Shown piece after piece: positions 1 through 5,814 of a DNA stretch of 6,922 nt. Every line of letters starts with the position of its first letter. The stretch's first letter is position 1. The notes beneath the pieces were generated by a model that was not told the DNA's origin, made no database searches, and was given only the letters and a program-made list of their open reading frames with translations. The translations under genes were made by a program, and so were the position numbers. The DNA is taken from NCBI GenBank assembly GCA_016183075.1, contig JACPFH010000279.1:1-6922 (forward strand), written 5' to 3'. The stretch is from Deltaproteobacteria bacterium (GTDB lineage: Bacteria; Desulfobacterota; Binatia; UBA9968).

Positions 1-572
1 CGATCCCGGACACCGCGTTGAGGTTTGCTCTGGCGAAGCTGGGGCTCGATCCCGAAAAGGATGTGAAGTTGATTCAACTCCCACGCCCGGATACGGCGAA
101 CATCGTGGCCCAGTTGGAAAGAGGAGACGTCCAGTTCGGTCCGCTGCCACCGCCTTTCGATCGCATCGCGCAGAAGCGCGGCTTCCACTCGCTCATCGCT
201 CTCCCGGAATTAGGCATTCCCTGGCAGAACAACGGCGAGTGGGTGCAGCGCGCGTACCTCCAGAAAAACCGCGATACGGTCCTTCGTTTTGTCAGAGCGA
301 CTGCCGATGCCCTGAAGTTCTACTACGAGCAAAAGGACAAGACGATCGCCTATCTCATGGAATTCCTCGGCAGTAACCGCGAGGACACAGAGTACGCTTA
401 TGAGGCCTTCAAGAAATGGGGCGACCGCACGCCGAAGCCGACGGTCGGCGGGATTAAAACCACCTTCGACGCGATCAAGAGAAAGACCCCCAAAGCCGCC
501 ACGGCGGATCCTGCTTCCTTCATCGATACGAGTTTAGTCGACCAACTGTCGAAGGAGGGATATTTTAAATAA
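1..572 (+). CDS. ABC transporter substrate-binding protein, NMT1/SsuA-like, C-terminal part (5' end outside window)
   Basis: This is the C-terminal part of an exported solute-binding protein that would capture a small ligand in the periplasm and hand it to an ABC permease. The frame is open from base 3, so the TTG at 18 is an internal codon, not a start. The 189 visible residues align without gaps to residues 150-338 of the next gene. In the 184 residues from base 18, I count 127 identities (about 69%), including LAQLERG-type, LPPP-DR, EQKDKT, FLGSNR-DTEYAYEAF and a fully identical ATADPASFID block. About 150 N-terminal residues, with the signal peptide and first ligand-binding lobe, are therefore missing. 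The stop is TAA at 570-572. It is followed by 82 bp and then the paralogue on the same strand. The ligand cannot be told from sequence; thiamine-precursor, sulfonate/nitrate and aromatic-acid binders all share this fold. The family call is firm, the ligand unknown. Confidence 0.9.
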   Translation, partial: IPDTALRFALAKLGLDPEKDVKLIQLPRPDTANIVAQLERGDVQFGPLPPPFDRIAQKRGFHSLIALPELGIPWQNNGEWVQRAYLQKNRDTVLRFVRATADALKFYYEQKDKTIAYLMEFLGSNREDTEYAYEAFKKWGDRTPKPTVGGIKTTFDAIKRKTPKAATADPASFIDTSLVDQLSKEGYFK

Positions 573-641
573 GTAGGCCGGCGCTATTCAGGTCCAGCCA
601 ACGGAGGGCAGCCAGAGCGGAGATCTGTCGCTTTGGCGGCC

Positions 642-647
642 GGGAGG
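642..647 (+). promoter_or_regulatory. Shine-Dalgarno of the second binding-protein gene
   Basis: GGGAGG lies 7 bases before the ATG at 655. It supports this ATG as the start over the second in-frame ATG two codons later at 661, for which the spacing would be long. Confidence 0.7.
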
Positions 648-654
648 CCACACG

Positions 655-1671
655 ATGAAAATGCTGTTAACGGCCCGCTTTTCTTCTCTTTTCTCGTTAG
701 TTTTTTACCTGTCTCTTCTTTCGATTCCATTCCCATCGTCAGAAGTCGCAGCTCAAAACGTCAAGATCACCGTGGGCCAAGCCGGTATCAACCCCGGCAC
801 GAGTTTATTCTTCATTGCGAAAAAGGAAAATCTTTATGCCAAGCATGGCCTCGATGCGAATATCATCGCCACGTCGTCGACTGCGAGTGCGGTGCAGGCC
901 ATGCTCGGCGGCAGCATGCACATCATCACGGGCGGAGCCGGGGCCGCTTACGTCACCGCCGTCTTGGAAGGCACCGCCCCCTTTGTTCTGGTTTCGTCCT
1001 GGGTCAACGTGTTCCCGTACAAACTGGTCGCGCGAAAGGAAATTGTCAAAACCCAGGAATTGAAAGGTAAAACGGGCCAGATAGGTAGCACTTTTGGATC
1101 GGCCCTCCATGTTGCCGTGGGCTTTGCCCTAGCCAAGGTGGGACTCGATGTCGAGAAGGATGTGAAATTGGTCCAGCAGCCACGGACCGATTGGGCGAAC
1201 ACGTTGGCCCAGCTCGAGAGGGGAGAGGTTCAGTTTTCCCTTCTGCCACCTCCGTACGACCGGGTGGCGGAGAAGCGCGGATTTCACACGATCCTTTCGC
1301 TGCCGGATATGGGAATCGCGTGGCAGCAAAACGGCGAATGGGTGCCGAAGTCTTATCTTCAGAGCAACCGCGCTACCGTCCTGCGCTTTCTCAGGGTGAT
1401 CGGCGACGCGATGAAAGTCTACTTCGAGCAAAAAGATAAGACGCTCTCTTATCTTGATGAATTTTTGGGAAGCAATCGGGCGGATACGGAGTACGCCTAC
1501 GAGGCTTTTCTGAAGTGGGTCGACCGCAACTCCAGGCCTAAAGTAGAGAGTATCCGGACGATGTTGGATTCTATAAAGAAGGTAACTCCCAAGGCAGCCA
1601 CGGCGGATCCGGCTTCGTTCATCGATGCGAGTTTGGTCGACCAGTTGGCTAAGGAAGGATATTTCCGCTAG
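655..1671 (+). CDS. ABC transporter substrate-binding protein, NMT1/SsuA-like (complete)
   Basis: A complete 338-residue exported solute-binding protein, normal length for the NMT1/THI5/SsuA-like group. Residues 1-33 form a signal peptide: Lys2, a long Leu/Phe/Ser-rich core at 9-25, and a likely cut after VAA (31-33), before QNVKITVGQ. The mature chain starts with the usual first strand (VKITVGQAG) and a helix leading to KENLYAKHGLDA (57-68), the typical KKHGLD-type motif of the family. It continues with the repeated AMLGGSMHI stretch (82-90), which in this family follows the first ligand loop, and the hinge-side LKGKTGQIGS (136-145). The C-terminal lobe carries LPPPYDR (197-203) and the tail SFIDASLVDQLAKEGYF. 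It is a tandem paralogue of the truncated gene before it, so the pair probably arose by local duplication. Downstream, 51 bp separate it from a third binding protein. No ATPase or permease is nearby, so the transporter partner is encoded elsewhere or outside the window. The ligand is unknown. Confidence 0.93.
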   Translation: MKMLLTARFSSLFSLVFYLSLLSIPFPSSEVAAQNVKITVGQAGINPGTSLFFIAKKENLYAKHGLDANIIATSSTASAVQAMLGGSMHIITGGAGAAYVTAVLEGTAPFVLVSSWVNVFPYKLVARKEIVKTQELKGKTGQIGSTFGSALHVAVGFALAKVGLDVEKDVKLVQQPRTDWANTLAQLERGEVQFSLLPPPYDRVAEKRGFHTILSLPDMGIAWQQNGEWVPKSYLQSNRATVLRFLRVIGDAMKVYFEQKDKTLSYLDEFLGSNRADTEYAYEAFLKWVDRNSRPKVESIRTMLDSIKKVTPKAATADPASFIDASLVDQLAKEGYFR

Positions 1672-1710
1672 GCTCGCGACCCGACCGTTTTGGGACAGAC
1701 GGCATTCAAA

Positions 1711-1716
1711 GGGAGG
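1711..1716 (+). promoter_or_regulatory. Shine-Dalgarno that fixes the start of the third binding-protein gene
   Basis: GGGAGG sits 6 bases before the ATG at 1723. The frame is open further upstream to a TTG at 1690, but that codon has no ribosome site. Starting there would also put eleven polar residues in front of the signal peptide. The ATG at 1723 is therefore preferred. Confidence 0.8.
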
Positions 1717-1722
1717 ACATTT

Positions 1723-2736
1723 ATGAAGCTTACGGCAACTCCTTTGAGAGTTTCTTTTTTGGCGCTCGTTTGCGCCTTGGCGGGTTTGAGCCCTGGTTCC
1801 CCGGCGCAAGAGCGGGTCCGGCTCTCTTACAGCTCCACGGATGCCACTAACGGCATCTGGACGGTGGGGAAGGATCTCGGATTTTACAAGAAACACGGTC
1901 TGGATGCCGACTTGGTCTACATCGGCAGCACGACTATCGGTGTGGCGGCGATCCTGGCGGGTGACATCGATGTTGGCAATGCGGCGGGAAGCGGCGTTGC
2001 CCTGGCGGCATCTCGCGGAGCCGATCTGGTGAGCACAGGCTGCTTTGTCAACACACTGGCTTACGAGCTGGTGGTGTTGGAGAGCGTGAAATCTCCTGAA
2101 GATCTCAAGGGAAAATCGATCGGAATCAGCCGATTCGGAAGTGTTTCAGATGTCGCGGCTAGAGAAATGCTTAAGGGCGTGGGGCTGAAGCCCGTGGAAG
2201 ATGTCAATATTCTCCAGGTGGGTGGGGCCTCAGACCGAGCCGCCGCTTTTAGCCGGGGGGCAATCGCGGGCTTTCCTTCTCCGCCTGGAAACGTGCGCCT
2301 AACGGGCAAGCTTGTTCCGTACAGGATTCTCGTCAACATGGCGGATTTGGAGAAGCCCTATCCGCTGCCGTTTATCTGCGCCGTCACGAAGAAAAGCTAT
2401 CTGGCCAAAAAGCGGGACACGGTTAAAAGGGTGATCATGGCCCTCGTTGAGGCCGGGCACTATTTCAAGACTAACAAAGAAGGCGCCCAGCGGGTCGTCG
2501 CCAAGTACCTGCGCGTCGCCAACAAGGCCTACCTCGAAGACTCCTACCGGTCCACGGCGAAGCTCATCGACAGGGTGCCGTACACGACCCGGGAGGGCAT
2601 GAAAATCCAGCTCGATGATGCACTGAAAAAGAATCCCGAAAGCAGGCTGACAATAGATGACCTGATCGATGACAGTATTGTCCGCGAACTCGAAAAGGAG
2701 GGTTTCATCGACCGGGTGTACGGGACAAAGGGCTAG
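1723..2736 (+). CDS. ABC transporter substrate-binding protein, NMT1/SsuA-like, divergent third copy
   Basis: A 337-residue exported solute-binding protein. Residues 1-28 are a signal peptide (Lys2 and Arg9, hydrophobic core 10-21, likely cut after SPA at 26-28, before QERVRLSYS). The family hallmarks are visible: GKDLGFYKKHGLDADLVYIG (49-68), AAILAGDIDVG (75-85), SPEDLKGKSIGISRFGS (124-140) and the C-terminal tail DDLIDDSIVRELEKEGFID (312-330). The tail corresponds to the FIDASLVDQLAKEGYF tail of the preceding paralogue. Overall similarity to the first two copies is much lower than theirs to each other, so it likely binds a different ligand. It lacks the LPPPYDR loop; the corresponding stretch is FPSPPGNVRLTG (184-195). 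The 51-bp gap and same strand suggest co-transcription with the two genes before it. The gene ends 30 bp from the stop of the convergent RidA-like gene. The ligand cannot be assigned. Confidence 0.93.
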   Translation: MKLTATPLRVSFLALVCALAGLSPGSPAQERVRLSYSSTDATNGIWTVGKDLGFYKKHGLDADLVYIGSTTIGVAAILAGDIDVGNAAGSGVALAASRGADLVSTGCFVNTLAYELVVLESVKSPEDLKGKSIGISRFGSVSDVAAREMLKGVGLKPVEDVNILQVGGASDRAAAFSRGAIAGFPSPPGNVRLTGKLVPYRILVNMADLEKPYPLPFICAVTKKSYLAKKRDTVKRVIMALVEAGHYFKTNKEGAQRVVAKYLRVANKAYLEDSYRSTAKLIDRVPYTTREGMKIQLDDALKKNPESRLTIDDLIDDSIVRELEKEGFIDRVYGTKG

Positions 2737-2766
2737 GAGGTCTTCCGCGCGTCGGTCTTCTTATCT

Positions 2767-3153
2767 CTAAAGCACGGCAACGCCGGCGATCTCGATCAGG
2801 TAGTCCGGGTTCGCCAGACCCTTCACGACGACGAGGGTGCTGGTCGGCGGCGTCCCCTTGTAATGTTGATTTCGGACCCGGTTATAACCTTCACGATACT
2901 TGATGTCGACTATGTAGGTCGTCGTCATGACGAGGTCGTCCAGGGAGCCACCGGCTTCTTTGAGGACCGCTTGAATATTCTCGAAGACTTGTTTCGCCTG
3001 CGCCTCGATATCACCCTTGCCGACGACGTTGCCGCTCTTGTCGGCCGCCGTTTGGCCGGCAATAAAAAGCAGTTTGCCGCCTTGGGCCATAATGCCCTGC
3101 GAATATCGCGGTCTGGGATCTGACAAACTCTTCGGCTGGACGACTTCCTTCAT
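2767..3153 (-). CDS. RidA/YjgF/UK114-family protein lacking the catalytic arginine
   Basis: A 128-residue cytoplasmic protein of the RidA (YjgF/YER057c/UK114) family, which forms trimers with ligand clefts between subunits. It matches the family in length and order: YSQGIMAQGGKLLFIAGQTA (17-36), a helix from IEAQAKQVFENIQAVLKEAG (49-68), LDDLVMTTTYIVDI (71-84), and the C-terminal IEIAGVAV (120-127). E. coli RidA has Arg105 in a PARS motif and uses it to hold the 2-iminoacid carboxylate. Here the equivalent stretch is PPTSTLV (102-108) with Ser at that place and no Arg nearby. The conserved Glu120 is kept (Glu121 here). It therefore belongs to the Arg-less Rid branches, which are not expected to be 2-aminoacrylate deaminases; its real substrate is unknown. 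The start ATG at 3151-3153 has GGAAGGAG 7 bases upstream (3161-3168 on the other strand). It stands alone between the repeat array and the convergent binding-protein gene. Confidence 0.93.
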   Translation of the reverse strand: MKEVVQPKSLSDPRPRYSQGIMAQGGKLLFIAGQTAADKSGNVVGKGDIEAQAKQVFENIQAVLKEAGGSLDDLVMTTTYIVDIKYREGYNRVRNQHYKGTPPTSTLVVVKGLANPDYLIEIAGVAVL

Positions 3154-3160
3154 TGTGTTT

Positions 3161-3168
3161 CTCCTTCC
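3161..3168 (-). promoter_or_regulatory. Shine-Dalgarno of the RidA-like gene
   Basis: Read on the minus strand this is GGAAGGAG, followed by 7 bases and then ATG. It is a strong ribosome site and confirms the start. An A/T-rich stretch with TAAAAT lies just upstream (about 3183-3188), but no convincing -35 box is seen at the right distance, so no promoter is called. Confidence 0.75.
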
Positions 3169-3239
3169 TTTTTTGCTTCCATTTTATTTTCCCTTATGTC
3201 GCTCCATCAGGCCGCCGCCGATGCGTTCATGCCGACCGG

Positions 3240-3317
3240 TTGAACGATTTGAACGACTTGAACGGCTTGAACCGGTTCGGCGTTCAAAACGTTCCAAACG
3301 TTCAAACAGTTCAAAAT
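3240..3317. repeat. Two-armed inverted array of 9-bp units (4 + 4) around a 6-bp centre
   Basis: The left arm has four units in tandem: TTGAACGAT (3240), TTGAACGAC (3249), TTGAACGGC (3258) and TTGAACCGG (3267). After TTCGGC (3276-3281) the right arm has four units in the opposite sense: GTTCAAAAC (3282), GTTCCAAAC (3291), GTTCAAACA (3300) and GTTCAAAAT (3309). The cores TTGAAC and GTTCAA are exact reverse complements. The element could thus fold into a long stem of 6-bp paired blocks separated by 3-nt mismatched bulges, with one core imperfect (GTTCCA). It fills the gap between the 797-residue gene and the RidA-like gene, both on the minus strand. It could end the upstream transcript, protect RNA, or be a dispersed genomic repeat; the sequence alone does not decide. 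No run of T follows either arm, so it is not a classic Rho-independent terminator. Confidence 0.85.
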
Positions 3318-3369
3318 GGTCATGGCCTGCGCCAGCCTACGTGTTACTACGGGCCGCAGCCGAGAGCGC

Positions 3370-3384
3370 GCTCCCCGAGGGAGC
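3370..3384. other. Short GC-rich hairpin downstream of the operon end
   Basis: GCTCCC and GGGAGC form a perfect 6-bp stem with a 3-base loop (CGA). On the minus strand it lies about 36-50 bases after the stop of the 797-residue gene. There is no T-run after it on either strand, so a terminator role is only possible, perhaps as part of Rho-dependent ending or 3'-end protection. Confidence 0.4.
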
Positions 3385-3393
3385 CTAGTCCAC

Positions 3394-3405
3394 AGGCCGC
3401 GGCCT
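3394..3405. repeat. 12-bp perfect palindrome AGGCCGCGGCCT
   Basis: A perfect two-fold symmetric 12-mer, 15 bases beyond the stop of the 797-residue gene. It could be a protein-binding site or the closed end of a small cruciform. In GC-rich DNA such palindromes also occur by chance, so no role is claimed. Confidence 0.35.
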
Positions 3406-3420
3406 TCCTCCTTTGTCGTT

Positions 3421-5814
3421 TTATCGATAAAGCTCCTGATCCTCACCCTTGTCTTTGGACTGGTGGATTTTGGGGAAGACAGAAAAGCCTCCGGGTCTGG
3501 CTTGGAGCAGGAAGTCGATCGGAATGAAGCCCGGGAGCATGGGGATCGGGAGCTGCACGCCGGCAAACGGGCTTCGCGCGTCCGTCCCCAGGGCGAGTCG
3601 ATCGGCCCACAAACCCGCAGGCAGCGAGCCGCTGAGGTCGAACCGGTGGGCGCCGATGCTGCCCTGAATCTGCGGTAGCTGGAACGCTCCGCCCGGCCGT
3701 TTCTCGTTTTCGCTTAACAGCTCGTAGTCGAGGACCTTCGGAAAGCGCGTCGGAACACCGGGCACCTCGCGCACGAGGGTGAGCGTGGTGTCCTCGCGCT
3801 CCGGCGCCGTCTTCTTCTTGCCCAACTCGCCGCCAAAGGGAGCTAAAGGCAGATCTTTGAGTTTCTCCGGATTTTCGTATCGCTTCTGTCGCAACGTCAT
3901 GAGGAAACGGTCGCTATCCTCTTGGGTAAGGGTGTAGGTTTGGCTCCGAATACCCCAGGGGGTCTGAAAATGGATGAAAATCTCTCTTTCGCTCAGAAAA
4001 TTAAGACCCCGATCCGCTATTTCCATGTTGCTCAAGTTGCCGTCGAAGAGCGCGGCCTTTAGCCCTAACCCCTGCGGCCCGTAAAGCTCAGGATGCTCGC
4101 GCAAAAATTGTTTGCTGAGCCTGAGACCCTGATTTTCCATCTTCGCGAGCTGCGCGAGCCTCTGGGTGGCCGTCTTGGCAGCCTCGGTGTCGGGATATCG
4201 GTCCATTACCGTTTTGAGGTAGAATGCCCGGGAATCGCGGTCCTCGCTCTTTTCCGCCGCCTGCAGGAAACCCCGGGCAGCCTTCTCTTTCAGATCGGCG
4301 AGCTTCTTCGCGCCGGCCCTTCCCGATAGCTCGTAGTAGAAAAGCGCCCGATCGTATCTGCCGGCGTCCTCGTAGGTTTGGGCCAAAATGCGGTAGACCT
4401 CGGTTGCGCTCTCCGAGTCCGGGTGGTCCCGCACGTAGGCTACAGCGTTGTCGATGATGGGTTGAGGGGAGATCGGGTTGGCGGTAAGAACTTCGAACAG
4501 ATTGGTCCCGATGATGAGCATGTTCGCGGCTGCCAAAGAAGTGGCTCCGGCAGGTCCCGCAACCACCAGCGGCGCGGTGCCGTAAATAAGGTTTTTCTTG
4601 AGGAAATCCTCGCCGAGGAGCACGTATTTGACTGTCTGGAGGCGATGCTGGCTGCGCGCCTTCTCGAGAGAGGCGAGACGGTTGTACTCGGGGCTGCCGA
4701 GCAGGATTTCCGCCCGCCTTCTTTCCCTCGGATCACCGGCAGAGCGCGCGATGTGCTCCAAGATCTGTTTGGCTTGCTCATGTCGGCCTCTGATCTCGGC
4801 CGCAACGGCCAGAGCGTCTTTTGCCGACTCCCCGAGGGGGTCACCGCGTTTTTCCTCCCCCAGAAGCTTCGCCTGGGCCTCAATCCGCCCGGGCTCTCTG
4901 AGCGCTAAGGCATAGAGCAGCTCGGTGACATCCTGTGTTTGCTTCGCTTTGGCGGACTCCTGGTCGGCGACGGAAAGCGCTTGGTCCCGTGCTTGGGCTT
5001 GTTGCCGCAAGCTTTCGCGCACAGTTTCGAGAACTTTTTTTGCCTTGGGGAACTCCGGGTCGATCACGACGGCCAGTTCGTTGTGAAACTCCGCCCGGCT
5101 AAGATCGCCCTCTTTGAGGGCCGCCTCGGCTTTGTCGAGACGCTTTTGCGCCAGCGCTCTCTGTTTTTTCTTCTCCAGCACTTCGACCTGCTTGCGGGTC
5201 GCCTCGGCTTGGGGATGATCGGGGTAAAGTTTGAGATGGTTTTGCAGGTGCACCAGGGCCTTTCGCTCTTCGATAGACATCTCCGGTTGGCCGAGCGTGA
5301 AGAGTTGGCTCATGGCGGAGTCCACGGCGGCGCCGACATAGGAGCCAGACACGATGCTTACAAGGTCCACGGAGCTTAGCAGGCGATTGAACATCGCGCC
5401 GAAGCGGTTCGCCGAGCTTTTCCGCAGCAGTCCCTCGGCCGCGGTCAGCTCTTCATAGCGTTCAGCGGACCGCCCCCGGTAGAGATCCCGGACCTTGTCC
5501 GTAAGTCCGGTGACTGCGCCACGCTCCTTGCTGAGGTCGCGGTCTTTGTGCTCGAAGAAGCGGATAGGATCCTCAAGGGGGTGCCCCGTGGAGGTGAGAC
5601 TGTCGATCAGGGTCGCGCGGGTTTGCTTGTCTACCGCGTCGGGAAAGAACTGCGGCGCGGAAGCCGGCTTGTCGAAGGGATCGTAGACCGGCATGGGATT
5701 CAGGATTTTATCCACCACGCCGCCGTCTTCTTGCGCTCCGACCGCGGCGACAAAGGCGCCAGGCGAAGCGAGCATCGACGCCAACGCAAGCGCTGCCGGG
5801 AAGATCCGGATCAC
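3421..5814 (-). CDS. Large exported protein with coiled-coil and TPR-like helical repeats, function unknown
   Basis: I do not recognise this 797-residue protein as a named family. Residues 1-27 look like a signal peptide (Arg3, Ala/Leu core, likely cut after VGA, before QEDGG), so it is exported. A Pro-rich start of the mature chain (39-58) is followed by mostly helical sequence. A small-residue-rich hydrophobic stretch lies at 145-172. A charged Lys/Glu/Ala-rich region, probably coiled coil, lies at 205-295. A second hydrophobic Gly/Ala-rich stretch lies at 409-443. TPR-like helix pairs follow at about 452-556 (VRDHPDSESATEVYRILAQT, YEDAGRYDRALFYYEL, then VMDRYPDTEAA). The C-terminal third (about 600-797) is less helical and rich in Pro, Gly and hydrophobic residues, without a motif I can name. 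The start is GTG at 5812-5814. It overlaps the stop of the upstream lipoprotein by 4 bp and has GGAGG 8 bases before it. Tight coupling suggests the two act together in the envelope, perhaps as scaffold and anchor. Confidence 0.88.
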   Translation of the reverse strand: MIRIFPAALALASMLASPGAFVAAVGAQEDGGVVDKILNPMPVYDPFDKPASAPQFFPDAVDKQTRATLIDSLTSTGHPLEDPIRFFEHKDRDLSKERGAVTGLTDKVRDLYRGRSAERYEELTAAEGLLRKSSANRFGAMFNRLLSSVDLVSIVSGSYVGAAVDSAMSQLFTLGQPEMSIEERKALVHLQNHLKLYPDHPQAEATRKQVEVLEKKKQRALAQKRLDKAEAALKEGDLSRAEFHNELAVVIDPEFPKAKKVLETVRESLRQQAQARDQALSVADQESAKAKQTQDVTELLYALALREPGRIEAQAKLLGEEKRGDPLGESAKDALAVAAEIRGRHEQAKQILEHIARSAGDPRERRRAEILLGSPEYNRLASLEKARSQHRLQTVKYVLLGEDFLKKNLIYGTAPLVVAGPAGATSLAAANMLIIGTNLFEVLTANPISPQPIIDNAVAYVRDHPDSESATEVYRILAQTYEDAGRYDRALFYYELSGRAGAKKLADLKEKAARGFLQAAEKSEDRDSRAFYLKTVMDRYPDTEAAKTATQRLAQLAKMENQGLRLSKQFLREHPELYGPQGLGLKAALFDGNLSNMEIADRGLNFLSEREIFIHFQTPWGIRSQTYTLTQEDSDRFLMTLRQKRYENPEKLKDLPLAPFGGELGKKKTAPEREDTTLTLVREVPGVPTRFPKVLDYELLSENEKRPGGAFQLPQIQGSIGAHRFDLSGSLPAGLWADRLALGTDARSPFAGVQLPIPMLPGFIPIDFLLQARPGGFSVFPKIHQSKDKGEDQELYR
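5811..5814 (-). other. GTGA stop-start overlap (translational coupling)
   Basis: On the minus strand the four bases read GTGA: GTG starts the 797-residue protein and TGA ends the lipoprotein. This arrangement usually lets ribosomes finishing the first gene start the second, giving linked amounts of both products. Confidence 0.8.

Noticed and set aside
1690..1722. TTG at 1690 as start of the third binding-protein gene
   Set aside because: No ribosome site precedes it, and it would add eleven residues before a normal signal peptide. The ATG at 1723 has GGGAGG at good spacing.
1129..1896. Open frame of 255 codons on the minus strand across the second and third binding-protein genes
   Set aside because: It is antisense to two well-supported genes, has an Arg/Pro-rich composition with no domain pattern, and spans a gene boundary. 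It is open only because of the codon use of the real genes.
2735..2740. AGGAGG just after the stop of the third binding-protein gene
   Set aside because: It looks like a strong ribosome site but is followed by no plus-strand start with a meaningful frame. The region beyond is the convergent RidA-like gene.
2737..2766. Possible bidirectional terminator between the convergent genes
   Set aside because: The 30-bp gap holds a direct repeat of GGTCTTC (2739 and 2754), not an inverted one, and no stem followed by T residues.
3153..3566. Open frames on both strands through the 9-bp array, giving peptides with repeated Leu-Asn-Asp-like or Val-Gln triplets
   Set aside because: A 9-bp repeat is three codons and so stays open in several frames automatically. 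The frames run into the opposite strand of real genes and lack ribosome sites, so the peptide repeat is a by-product of the DNA repeat.
4378..5379. Plus-strand open frames (4378-4908 and 4939-5379) opposite the 797-residue gene
   Set aside because: Both are shadows of the long minus-strand gene, which has a signal peptide, coupled start and consistent helical-repeat pattern. The shadows show no recognisable motif or ribosome site.
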